Assembly (NCBI RefSeq): GCF_012932425.1
Contig: NZ_JAAIII010000002.1
Location: forward strand, 367,021-431,020
Direction: 5' to 3'
DNA: 64,000 nt
DNA from: Bifidobacterium oedipodis
GTDB taxonomy: Bacteria > Actinomycetota > Actinomycetes > Actinomycetales > Bifidobacteriaceae
The notes beneath the pieces are model-generated. The model saw nothing but the letters and a program-made list of their open reading frames with translations, was not told the origin of the DNA and ran no database searches. The translations under genes and the position numbers were made by a program. Of the stretch, positions 31,424-39,789 are shown piece after piece; position 1 is the first letter of the stretch, and the number at the start of each line of letters is the position of its first letter.

Positions 31424-32683
31424 TCAGTCGGCGATATCGATGGCACCGAGCTCATGGAAACGCTTGGCGATGAGTTCGGGGGTGGTGTCGGAGATCCAGG
31501 CGGCCATGCCGGATTCGGAGCCGGCGAGGTACTTGATCTTGTTGGCGGCGCGGCGGAAGGAGAAGAACTGCAGGTTCAGACGATAGTTCTCGCGGCGCGG
31601 GTCGTGAATCGGGGCCTGATGCCAGGCGGCGATGTACGGCAGATCCATGCCCTTGCCGTCACCCTTGTCGAAGAAGGCGTTGCCGCGCTTGAGCAGGTGG
31701 GAGTACATGGAGGCCAAATCCCAACGCTCTTCGTCGTTGAGCTCGTCCAGGGTGAGCACGTCACGCACGGGGGCCACATGCACCTCAAGAGGCCAACGGG
31801 CGGCGGCCGGCACGTAGGCAACCCAAGAGTGGTTGCGCATCACGATGCGTTCGCCGGCTTCGATTTCGGCGTTCATAATATCCTTGAGCAGGTTGCCGCC
31901 GGTCTTCTCATGGTAGGCCTCGGTGTGCTTAAGTTCCTTCTCCATCTTCGGAGCGATGAACGGGTAGCAGTAGACCTGACCGTGCGGGTGAGCCAGCGAA
32001 ACACCGATTTCAGCGCCGTGGTTTTCGAACGGGAAGATCTGTTCAATGCCATCCATCTTGGAAATTTCGGCGGTGCGGAAAGCCCAGGCCTCCACCACAG
32101 TGCGCAGGCGGGAGACCGGCAGATCAGCCGGCAGGCCGTTCTCATCAGGGTCGAAGCAGATCACTTCGCAACGGCCGGCGGCTAGCTTCTTCTCCCACAG
32201 CGGGTTGCCATCAACAAATTCCACGGCTTCGGAACGGCCGGGCACCTTGCACATGGAGGGGAAACGGTTTTCGAACACCACGACGTTGTAGTCAGTGTCG
32301 GGCACTTCGCCGTCCTGGTACGGATCGCCGGGCTTGCGGGCAGCCAGCGGGTTGCCCTTGGCGGTGGCACCGGGGCCTGCGGTGATCGGGCGGTTCATAC
32401 GGGCGGTGGCCATCGGGATCCAGTCGCCGGTCAGCGGGTCGCGGCGCATTTCGGGGGCCGCGTAGGGCACCTCTTCGCCGGCGGCGTTCAACTGGTTGGA
32501 GAAGCGGTACGGCAGATCGCGCGGATCCTTGAGCTCGCGGGTCTTGGCACCGGAGACGTACTCGGGGTCGTCGTCCAGGTAGAAGAAGTCGCGTCCGTCG
32601 GCGAGGGTCGTCGGCGTGATGCGAATATGCTCCTTTGCGTACGCACCGGGCGTGTAGCTGGCAAATTCAGCCATGGTGTTCAC
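31424..32683 (-). CDS. galT: Galactose-1-phosphate uridylyltransferase
   Basis: A 419-residue enzyme exchanging UDP between UDP-glucose and galactose 1-phosphate. The active-site motif is LAHPHGQVYCYPF, with the nucleophilic His in HPHGQ; FENRFPSMCKVPG is a second conserved block. The GTG at 32683 overlaps the deoR stop as GTGA and has AGGA 6 nt upstream, so it is preferred to the ATG three codons later (32674). This overlap couples galT translation to the regulator gene. Confidence 0.95.
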   Translation of the reverse strand: MNTMAEFASYTPGAYAKEHIRITPTTLADGRDFFYLDDDPEYVSGAKTRELKDPRDLPYRFSNQLNAAGEEVPYAAPEMRRDPLTGDWIPMATARMNRPITAGPGATAKGNPLAARKPGDPYQDGEVPDTDYNVVVFENRFPSMCKVPGRSEAVEFVDGNPLWEKKLAAGRCEVICFDPDENGLPADLPVSRLRTVVEAWAFRTAEISKMDGIEQIFPFENHGAEIGVSLAHPHGQVYCYPFIAPKMEKELKHTEAYHEKTGGNLLKDIMNAEIEAGERIVMRNHSWVAYVPAAARWPLEVHVAPVRDVLTLDELNDEERWDLASMYSHLLKRGNAFFDKGDGKGMDLPYIAAWHQAPIHDPRRENYRLNLQFFSFRRAANKIKYLAGSESGMAAWISDTTPELIAKRFHELGAIDIAD

Positions 32684-33483
32684 TCACTTTCCTCTGTGAT
32701 CTCGCTCTGGTGGGCCAGAACGAGTTCCTTTACCAAATCCTTGGTTTTGGCGGCGGAATCGGGATCGAGCCCGTCGTCTGTTATGACCGTGTCGACCTGG
32801 TCGAAGCGCGCGAACAAAGACAACGACGTGCAGCTCCACTTGGTGTGATCGGTCAAAATTATGGTGCGATCGGCGATGTCCATCATCGCCATATCGGTGG
32901 CGGCCTCAAGCGAGTTCGGCATGAGGAAACCGCGGGGAATCGACACCGAATGGGTGCCGAGGAATACAGTGTTGACGCGCAGCGAGGCGACCACCTTGTC
33001 GGCGATGGGCCCCACCAGCGAATTCGAGCGGGTGATTACACCGCCGGTGACGATCACTTCGACGTCCTTGGATTCGAGGGCCTGCACAAGTTCGGCCACC
33101 GGAATCGAGTTGGTCAATATGGTAATCCCGCTGGATTGCTGCGATTCAAGCAGATGCTGGGCGAAGACGTAGGCTGTGGTACCGCCGCCGATGGCGATAA
33201 CGTCGCCGGGGGCCACATATTTCACAGCCTCCTGAGCGATTGCGTCCTTGAGTCCGATATCCATTTGCGATTTGACGGAGAACAGCGGTTCGCTCAGCAA
33301 CGTGCTGGTGGTCACGGCACCGCCGTGAACGCGCTTAAGCAGGCCCTTATCGGCAAGCTCCGCGATATCGCGGCGGATGGTCATCGCTGACACACCCAGC
33401 TCCTTCGATAGCGCGGTGATGCGCACGGCACCACGTGTGCGCAGCCTGCTCAAAATGAGGTGCTGACGTTGTGACGAAATCAT
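32680..33483 (-). CDS. DeoR-family transcriptional regulator of the galactose operon
   Basis: A 267-residue DeoR/GlpR-type regulator. An N-terminal winged helix (QRQHLILSRLRTRGAVRITALSKELGVSAMTIRRDIAEL) is followed by a DeoR C-terminal sugar-phosphate-sensing domain (VIAIGGGTTAYVFAQ, VIVTGGVITRSNSLVGP). It heads the operon with galT and galK, so galactose or a phosphate derivative is the likely effector (inference). The ATG at 33483 lies 6 nt from a GATAAT hexamer, and a palindrome covers both. An ATG six codons upstream (33501) is less likely because it would lie before that -10. Confidence 0.9.
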   Translation of the reverse strand: MISSQRQHLILSRLRTRGAVRITALSKELGVSAMTIRRDIAELADKGLLKRVHGGAVTTSTLLSEPLFSVKSQMDIGLKDAIAQEAVKYVAPGDVIAIGGGTTAYVFAQHLLESQQSSGITILTNSIPVAELVQALESKDVEVIVTGGVITRSNSLVGPIADKVVASLRVNTVFLGTHSVSIPRGFLMPNSLEAATDMAMMDIADRTIILTDHTKWSCTSLSLFARFDQVDTVITDDGLDPDSAAKTKDLVKELVLAHQSEITEESE

Positions 33484-33498
33484 GCGAACATTATCGCA
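33483..33498 (-). promoter_or_regulatory. Palindromic operator candidate over the deoR-galTK promoter
   Basis: TGCGAACATTATCGCA has 5-bp arms (TGCGA/TCGCA) and includes the minus-strand -10-like GATAAT (33490-33495) that ends 6 nt before the deoR start codon. A protein bound here would block RNA polymerase, which fits autoregulation by the DeoR protein. Confidence 0.5.
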
Positions 33499-33633
33499 CA
33501 TAATTTCTCACAAAACAAACCACTTTGAGTGTTTCGCGCACAAGAACGTAGCAGCGTGGCCTCAACCGTCGCGGCACCCCTCAAAAACGGCATCATAGCA
33601 ACCAAACACTTCCCTCACCGGGCCGCAGCGTTG

Positions 33634-33639
33634 TATTGT
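33634..33639 (+). promoter_or_regulatory. -10-like hexamer of pyrD (possible leaderless transcript)
   Basis: TATTGT ends 6 nt before the ATG at 33646, and there is no Shine-Dalgarno sequence. Confidence 0.45.
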
Positions 33640-33645
33640 TGCTCT

Positions 33646-34794
33646 ATGACCTATGTTTCGACAAGCTTTTGGCACGACGCCGTCAATAAAGCCACCACCG
33701 ACCTGTTCACCTTCGGCTATAAGCACATCATCAAGCCGAATTTCGTGTTCAATCACCGCCCGGATGAGGCGCACGATCAGATGATCGACTTCTGCCGCAT
33801 CGTCAAGCATGTGCCCCCGCTGCTGTGGGCCGAGCGTACGATGCTCGACTACACCGATCCCATTCTGGAAACGACGGTGATGGGCGTTGACTTCACCAAC
33901 CCGTTCGGCCTGTCCGCCGGTCTTGACAAGAACTGCGAAATGCCCGTGGTGCTTGATAATGCCGGCTTCGGCTTTGAAACAGTGGGATCCACCACGTCAC
34001 GTCCCTGCCCCGGCAATCCCAAGCCTTGGTTCCACCGCCTGCCTGAATACGATTCGATGATGGTGCATGTAGGTCTTGCCAACATCGGTTCGGATAAGGT
34101 GATCGAACGCGCGGAGAAGGCATGGACGAACGCACGGCAGATGCAGATGTCTGTGTCGATTGCCCGCACCAACGACAAGTTGACCGGTGATTTGGACGAG
34201 GGCATTGAAGATTATTGCATTTCGATGCGTCGCGCCGCCGGCCACACCGCCATGGTGGAGGTCAACGTCTCCTGCCCGAACACCACTGCTGGTGAACCGT
34301 TCACTGCTGATCCGAACAATCTCGACCGTCTGTTCGGTGCGTTGGATGCTATCGAACGCCCGCAGCCCACGCTGGTCAAGATGCCGCTGAACAAGTCTTG
34401 GGATGAGTTCAAGGCGTTGGCCGACGTGCTGGCCGAACATAATGTGCAGGGCCTGTCCCTTGCCAACCTGCAGAAAGATCGCACCGGCTTGGAAATCCCG
34501 CGCGATTGGGAGGGAGGTCTTTCCGGAGGCCCATGCTATCAGGCCAGCAACGCGCTGATTCGTAAAGTTCGCGCAGAATACGGCGATCGTTTTGCCATCG
34601 CCGGCATCGGAGGCGTGTTCACCCCTGAACAGGCGTATGCCAAGATTCGCTCTGGCGCGAATCTGGTGATGTTCATCAGCTCGCTGATGTACCGTGGCCC
34701 GCAGCAGATCACTGTGCTCAAGCGCGGTTTGGCTGAATTGCTGCGTCGCGATGGATACGATAGCGTCGCTGAAGCCGTCGGTGTGGACGCGTAA
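33646..34794 (+). CDS. pyrD: Dihydroorotate dehydrogenase (PyrD family)
   Basis: A 382-residue flavoprotein predicted to oxidise dihydroorotate to orotate in pyrimidine synthesis. It has a helical N-terminal extension of the kind found in quinone-dependent class 2 enzymes, then TNPFGLSAGLDKNCEMP, GFGFETVGSTTSRPCPGNPKP, VNVSCPNT and the C-terminal phosphate-binding AIAGIGGVFTPEQAY. The catalytic-base position is Cys210 (VNVSCPNT), as in class 1 enzymes, whereas class 2 enzymes normally have Ser. Class assignment is therefore open. The ATG at 33646 lacks a Shine-Dalgarno sequence. It stands alone, divergent from deoR-galTK. Confidence 0.88.
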   Translation: MTYVSTSFWHDAVNKATTDLFTFGYKHIIKPNFVFNHRPDEAHDQMIDFCRIVKHVPPLLWAERTMLDYTDPILETTVMGVDFTNPFGLSAGLDKNCEMPVVLDNAGFGFETVGSTTSRPCPGNPKPWFHRLPEYDSMMVHVGLANIGSDKVIERAEKAWTNARQMQMSVSIARTNDKLTGDLDEGIEDYCISMRRAAGHTAMVEVNVSCPNTTAGEPFTADPNNLDRLFGALDAIERPQPTLVKMPLNKSWDEFKALADVLAEHNVQGLSLANLQKDRTGLEIPRDWEGGLSGGPCYQASNALIRKVRAEYGDRFAIAGIGGVFTPEQAYAKIRSGANLVMFISSLMYRGPQQITVLKRGLAELLRRDGYDSVAEAVGVDA

Positions 34795-34856
34795 CCCAAG
34801 CGAATGCAAGCGAGCGTATAAGAGCTACTAAAGAATAGGCAACCCACGCTGAATAT

Positions 34857-34901
34857 TACTTTGGCCTCCGTCGATTACCGTAATCGGCGGAGGCCAAAGT
34901 A
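34857..34901. terminator. Bidirectional terminator between pyrD and the oxidoreductase gene
   Basis: A 21-bp stem with a single G-T pair and a CCG loop (TACTTTGGCCTCCG at 34857-34870 paired with the sequence ending 34901). It sits between two convergent genes. Confidence 0.85.
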
Positions 34902-34940
34902 TTAGCAAGCAAACGCTACAACACGAGATCAGCCGGCAGT

Positions 34941-36290
34941 TCAGTAGGCACCGCGCACATACTGGCGCGGATACGGCACGTCCGCAACCGGCACGCCAAG
35001 CTTGTCGGCGGCGCGCAACGGCCAGTACGGATCCCGCAGGCCGGCTCGGCCGATTTCCACCGCATCCGCCTCACCGCGAGCCAGCACCTTGGCAGCCTGC
35101 TTGGGCTTGGTGATCAGTCCCACAGCGGTTACCGGCACGTCAGCTTTGGTGCGTATCTGTTCGGAGAACGGCACCTGATAGCCGGGCTTAACCGGAACCG
35201 ACACCCCTGCGATGATGCCGCCGGTGGACACATCCACCAAGTCGACGCCATGCTCCTTCAAGATGCGCGACAGCGCGATCGTCTGATCCAGATCCCAGCC
35301 TCCGGCCGCCCAATCAGTGGCGGAAACACGCACCAGCAACGGCACATCCTCACCAATCACCTCGCGCACGGCGTCCACAATCTGCACGAGGAAGCGAGAA
35401 CGCCCTTCCAAGTCTCCGCCGTATTCGTCGTCACGCTCATTGCTAAGCGGGTCAAGGAACTGCGAGATCAGATAACCGTGCGCCGCATGAATTTCAATCG
35501 CCTGGAAACCGGCTGCCACCGCACGTCCGGCAGCCGCAGCGAAGGCACCCACAATGCCGTGAATCTCATCTACCGACAGCGCACGCGGTTTATCCAATCC
35601 ACCAAAGGCAATTTCGCTGGGTGCCACAGTGGGCCAGCCACCGGCCTCAGCGGGCACGGTTTGGCCTTCATAGCCCACAGCGAAGCAACCGGTCGAAGCT
35701 TTGCGGCCAGCATGATTGAGCTGGATGGCGGCAGTGGCACCAGCGGCCTTGATATCGTCCACAATCCAACGCCAGGAATCAATCTGCCAGTCTGCCCACA
35801 ATCCCACGTCGCACGGCGAAATACGGCCTTCGGGTGCTACGGCAGTGGCTTCGACGATCACCATGCCGAACCCACCCAATGCACGGGAGACATAATGCTG
35901 ATAGTGGAATGGCGTGGGACGGCCGTCGCGTGCGAAAGCAGAATAGGTGTCCATCGGGGGCAGCCAGATGCGATTGCGCACGGTGAGCTCACGCAGTGTA
36001 ATCGGATCGAACAGTCCGGGGCGAGTCTGCTTCGCCGGCTTAGCAGCTGCTTTCTGCGCGCTGGATTTGCTGCCCTTACCTGGCTTGCCGGATTTACTGC
36101 TGGACTTGTCTTGAGTAGCCTTTCCCTTCCCCTTAGCCTTGGCGGCCTTATCTTTAGACTTGTCCTTGCCTCCGCGATCGCCGCGCAAATCCTGCTCGTT
36201 CTGGGCGTCCGCCATGGCCGCCGCCTTCAGATCAGGCACGTCGAAGCCTCGAAAGTCGAAGTTCTCATGCTTCAGTTCGTTGTCTGCCAT
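34941..36290 (-). CDS. NADH:flavin oxidoreductase, old yellow enzyme family, with Lys/Ser-rich N-terminal extension
   Basis: A 449-residue FMN-dependent ene-reductase-like protein of the YqjM/NemA group. The TIM barrel starts near residue 98 (GLFDPITLRELTVRNRIWLPPM) with the substrate-binding region IQLNHAGRKAS, then EIHAAHGYLISQFLDPLSNER and the FMN phosphate site VGLITKPKQAAKVLARGEADAVEIGR. Before it lie about 95 residues unusual for the family: an acidic start (MADNELKHENFDFRGFDVPD) and a Lys/Ala/Ser/Gly-rich stretch (AAKAKGKGKATQDKSSSKSG) of the histone-H1 type. The ATG at 36290 follows AGAGGAACG. Substrate is unknown. Confidence 0.9.
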   Translation of the reverse strand: MADNELKHENFDFRGFDVPDLKAAAMADAQNEQDLRGDRGGKDKSKDKAAKAKGKGKATQDKSSSKSGKPGKGSKSSAQKAAAKPAKQTRPGLFDPITLRELTVRNRIWLPPMDTYSAFARDGRPTPFHYQHYVSRALGGFGMVIVEATAVAPEGRISPCDVGLWADWQIDSWRWIVDDIKAAGATAAIQLNHAGRKASTGCFAVGYEGQTVPAEAGGWPTVAPSEIAFGGLDKPRALSVDEIHGIVGAFAAAAGRAVAAGFQAIEIHAAHGYLISQFLDPLSNERDDEYGGDLEGRSRFLVQIVDAVREVIGEDVPLLVRVSATDWAAGGWDLDQTIALSRILKEHGVDLVDVSTGGIIAGVSVPVKPGYQVPFSEQIRTKADVPVTAVGLITKPKQAAKVLARGEADAVEIGRAGLRDPYWPLRAADKLGVPVADVPYPRQYVRGAY

Positions 36291-36387
36291 CGTTCCTCTT
36301 TCCGATGCATTCGCTGTGTGCCAACCAATTGCCGACCGACCCATCGTCGCCCGAAGCGCCAAGGCGCATCGCAACACACCTTTTTAT

Positions 36388-36426
36388 TGTAAAACGGGCG
36401 TCGCCACAAATGGCGAACGCCCGTCA
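36388..36426 (-). terminator. Terminator of the penicillin-binding protein gene
   Basis: On the minus strand ACGGGCGTTCGCCA pairs with TGGCGACGCCCGT (one base bulged) and is followed by TTTTAC. It lies about 40 nt past the stop codon of the penicillin-binding protein gene. Confidence 0.8.
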
Positions 36427-36464
36427 ACTACGTAACCAATGGTGGTATCACCAACGGTGTTGCA

Positions 36465-38801
36465 TCACTGCCCAGTGGACTGTTGCGTCTGACCGTCCTG
36501 CGAATTCGATGTGTCGGACTGGTTGGTGTTCGCATCCTGCTGGTTGGTGGAGTTCTCGGACTGCTGCGACGTATCCGTTCCCGAGTTCTCGGAAGTCGAG
36601 TTCCGCTGCTGCGTGGTGGGGTTCGAGAACGTACGCCCGCCGATGCCGACATACTTGCCGGTGGTCATATACTTCGCAGCGGGAGTGCCGTAGTTGTTGC
36701 TCTTTTCCGCAGGAACATTCTTTGCTGCAACATACTTGTTCAGGAACGACGACAGTGCGGGGGCTGTAATAGTACCGCCATCCCAGTAGCTCCTGTACAC
36801 ACCGTTGATGGAGATATTCGAGATACGGTGGTGTTCAGGATCCTGTGCATCGCCAATCAGGCCGAACACGGAGATTTCGTCAGGAATAAACGTTCCCGCC
36901 GTCACCGAGTAGTCGCCCGATGTACCGGTTTTACCGAAGGCTTTTCGCCCATCGTCGAATTTGAAGGCGAAACCTGCACCATCGGATCGTGTTGTGCCTT
37001 GGTTCAACGTGTACGCAAGCGTTTGGATAATGTCCGAATCAACCGCCTGATGGCAGTTGGCGGACGGCACCTTCAGTGATTCGCCGTCGGTGTTGGTCAC
37101 CTTCTTGATGGCGATGGCATCGCACTGCACGCCATTGGAGGCATACACGGCGAAAATCGAAGCCATGGTCAGCGGGGACACGTTCACCGAACCGATGGTC
37201 ATAGCCGGGGTAAACACACCGGTTTTGTCGATGGTTTCGCCTGAATAGGCGTCATGATAGCCCACTTCGGTTGCGGTATCGGCGATGGCGCACAGCTTGA
37301 TAACCGAACCCATAGAAGCCTGGGTGGTGTTATGCGAGCGCACCAAACCGTCGAACGGGGTTTCCGGGTTCACGGTACCTGATCCCAGCGCGTTCTGCAC
37401 ATCCCATGAATCAGCGCCGCCGCTGTATCGGTCACAACTGAAATCGGTGGTGGCATAACGTGTGGAGGTTTGCAGGTTCTCCATAATGGAATGGCCTGCT
37501 TCCATCCATGCAATCAGGTTGATGGGCTTCCACGACGAGCCAATGGTGAAGCCCGTACCACCACCATCCGCATAATCCACGGCATAGTTCTGCCCCGATT
37601 TGGTTGGATCGTCGGCAGCGGCTGGTGTGGCGTCGTAATATCTGTTCAAACCGAAGCCCAATACTTCGCCGGTGCCAGGTTTGACTGCAGCCGCCGCAAA
37701 TTCCATACCACTGGAATCATCTGGAGGCACGGTTTCACGTGCGGTTTCCATCAACAGCTGGTTGGTCTGCACATCCAGCGTGGTGACGATTTCCAGACCG
37801 CCCTCCTGCAGCAGCTTACTGCGTTCGCTGACGGTCTCACCGAATTCCTTGGAGTTTTGAATCTGGTGCACTACGTAATCGCAGAAGAAGGCGTAGTCGC
37901 CGGCATCCTGGCAGCCTCGGTTGACCTCGGTGATGTTCAGCGTATCTTTCAGCGGCGTATTGACAGCGTCCTCATATTCCTGCTCATTGATATAGCCCTC
38001 TTGCAGCATGAGCTTGAGCACGATGTTGCGCTGTTCCTCGGCGGCCGGCTGGTTTGCTTCAACCGAAGGATCGTACAGGCTCGGGTTCTTGGTAATGCAG
38101 GCGATGGTGGCGGCCTGCACGATGTTGAGGTCTTTGGCGGAAACACCAAAATACTTTTGTGCCGCGGTCTCCACGCCATACAGGTTGTTGCCGAACTGCG
38201 CGATGTTCAGATACCCCTGCAGGATCTCTGCCTTGGAGTACTTCTTCTCCATCTGCACGGAGATCAGCATCTCACGAATTTTACGTGCGACGGTGTCTTC
38301 GGTGGCATGGTACTGGGCGATGGGATCGTCGTCTTCAATGCCCTTCATCAACAGCACATTCTTCACATACTGCTGAGTAAGCGACGAACCACCCTGATGA
38401 TTGTCCAACAGGTAGTTCTGAATAAACGCACGCAGCACGCCCTGCACGTCGACGCCGGCATGGGTCCAGAAACGTCGATCCTCGCGGGCCACCACGGCCT
38501 TCTGCATAATATCGGAGATGTCCTTCAGCGGCACGACGATACGGTTCTGGTTATAGAACGTAGCGATCACGGTGGTGCCGTCGTTTGCGTACATCGTTGA
38601 TTTCTGTGGCAGCGAGGTTACATCAAAATCCACGTCTTCCACGCTGAGCGTCGGGATAACGGTTTTGGCGATTTTATTGACACCAAACACCGCCGGCGCA
38701 AACAGCACGCTGGTCACGGCACCGCCGGAGGCGGCGAGCATCACATAAGCCAGCAGGAGAACAAGCACACGTTTGACAGCGGGAGTCTTCTTTTTGGGCA
38801 T
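36465..38801 (-). CDS. Class A penicillin-binding protein (transglycosylase/transpeptidase)
   Basis: A 778-residue bifunctional peptidoglycan synthase. It has a short cytoplasmic basic head, a transmembrane helix (about residues 11-33), a GT51 glycosyltransferase with catalytic Glu107 (VAREDRRFW) and GGSSLTQQ at 137-144, and a transpeptidase with Ser422 in SSWK, RSHN near 485 and KTGT at 624-627. The last ~55 residues are a Ser/Thr/Asn/Gln-rich disordered tail. The ATG at 38801 has no Shine-Dalgarno sequence but TAGAAT ends 6 nt upstream. The gene follows the Crp-family regulator gene on the same strand, with a 140-nt gap. Confidence 0.96.
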   Translation of the reverse strand: MPKKKTPAVKRVLVLLLAYVMLAASGGAVTSVLFAPAVFGVNKIAKTVIPTLSVEDVDFDVTSLPQKSTMYANDGTTVIATFYNQNRIVVPLKDISDIMQKAVVAREDRRFWTHAGVDVQGVLRAFIQNYLLDNHQGGSSLTQQYVKNVLLMKGIEDDDPIAQYHATEDTVARKIREMLISVQMEKKYSKAEILQGYLNIAQFGNNLYGVETAAQKYFGVSAKDLNIVQAATIACITKNPSLYDPSVEANQPAAEEQRNIVLKLMLQEGYINEQEYEDAVNTPLKDTLNITEVNRGCQDAGDYAFFCDYVVHQIQNSKEFGETVSERSKLLQEGGLEIVTTLDVQTNQLLMETARETVPPDDSSGMEFAAAAVKPGTGEVLGFGLNRYYDATPAAADDPTKSGQNYAVDYADGGGTGFTIGSSWKPINLIAWMEAGHSIMENLQTSTRYATTDFSCDRYSGGADSWDVQNALGSGTVNPETPFDGLVRSHNTTQASMGSVIKLCAIADTATEVGYHDAYSGETIDKTGVFTPAMTIGSVNVSPLTMASIFAVYASNGVQCDAIAIKKVTNTDGESLKVPSANCHQAVDSDIIQTLAYTLNQGTTRSDGAGFAFKFDDGRKAFGKTGTSGDYSVTAGTFIPDEISVFGLIGDAQDPEHHRISNISINGVYRSYWDGGTITAPALSSFLNKYVAAKNVPAEKSNNYGTPAAKYMTTGKYVGIGGRTFSNPTTQQRNSTSENSGTDTSQQSENSTNQQDANTNQSDTSNSQDGQTQQSTGQ

Positions 38802-38807
38802 GGGGCC

Positions 38808-38813
38808 ATTCTA
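38808..38813 (-). promoter_or_regulatory. -10-like hexamer of the penicillin-binding protein gene
   Basis: TAGAAT on the minus strand ends 6 nt before the start codon, consistent with a leaderless mRNA. Confidence 0.4.
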
Positions 38814-38941
38814 AATGGGATGCCCTACCAAGCCAGTGAATCATCCGCCTGAGAAGACAATCATCACAAGAACCGCACCATCCTAGGATTCGCTGGATAT
38901 TGCCCGAATAACGCCAGTCCGGCGTCTTAACGCTGGTGTGT

Positions 38942-39661
38942 CTATCGCTTGGAGCGGCGAATCAGCATGCCAGGCTGGTAGATGATGATGGAGCGACCGT
39001 CGCGCGCGATCCATCCACGATTGGCGAAATCCATCAACGCCTTGTTCACGGTTTCGCGGCTGGAGCCCACCAGCTGCGCCAGTTCCTCCTGCGTCAGATC
39101 GTGGGGCACCTTCAGTCCCTCTTCGATTGGTTCGCCGAAGCGAGTGGCCAGATTCAGTAAGGTTTTGGCCAAGCGCGCCGGCACATCCATAAACACCAGT
39201 TCGGAGATACGTTCGTTATTGCCACGCAAGCGAGCCGCCATAACCTGCAGCATATCGATGGCCACGCGCGGATGCTGATCCAGCCAAGCGAACAGCGCAT
39301 CATGTTCCAGCCAGACTACGCTGGTGCCGTTCATCATGGCCACGGCCGATGCAGTGCGCGGGCCACCGTGCGGATCGAATACGGGAATTTCGCCAAGCAC
39401 TTCGCCCGGCGCATGGATGGACAGCAGCTGCACACGATCGTCCTGCGAGGTGCGGATCAGCTTGACGCGCCCCTGTTCGAGTAGATACAGGCGATGATCC
39501 GTATCGCCTTCATTGAAGATGCGGTCGCCTTTGAGGTAGGCGGAACGCCGCATGTGTGGAATCAGCTCCTCGGCTTCTTCGGGGGAAACCTGCTTGAATA
39601 ATGCCGTGTGCAGCAGGATATTTTCCTCGTCATGAATCGCGTTCGGCTTGTCCACGCCCAT
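38942..39661 (-). CDS. Crp/Fnr-family transcriptional regulator
   Basis: A 239-residue regulator with an N-terminal cyclic-nucleotide-binding-type beta roll (GDRIFNEGDTDHRLYLLEQGRVKLIR, then PGEVLGEIPVFDPHGGPRTASA) and a C-terminal winged helix (LTQEELAQLVGSSRETVNKALMDF). It resembles the global regulator GlxR/Crp of actinobacteria, which binds cAMP; the phosphate-binding region here includes PRTASA as in cAMP binders. AAGGA lies 6 nt before the ATG at 39661. No other gene shares an obvious operon. Whether it uses cAMP is inference. Confidence 0.93.
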   Translation of the reverse strand: MGVDKPNAIHDEENILLHTALFKQVSPEEAEELIPHMRRSAYLKGDRIFNEGDTDHRLYLLEQGRVKLIRTSQDDRVQLLSIHAPGEVLGEIPVFDPHGGPRTASAVAMMNGTSVVWLEHDALFAWLDQHPRVAIDMLQVMAARLRGNNERISELVFMDVPARLAKTLLNLATRFGEPIEEGLKVPHDLTQEELAQLVGSSRETVNKALMDFANRGWIARDGRSIIIYQPGMLIRRSKR

Positions 39662-39789
39662 GCACCATCCTTGTCGTGTTGTTGGGCTGCCATCGCCCTA
39701 TTCGTCCATATTGTAGCGCGCCCCGCACGATATGCTCGACCTCTGCCACTCATTTTCCACGCGTTGGTCGCGGGGCAGATTACGCGCAG

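Noticed and set aside
33529..33645. Longer PyrD start at 33529
   Set aside because: The additional 39 residues show no family likeness, and the -10-like TATTGT lies between them and the ATG at 33646.
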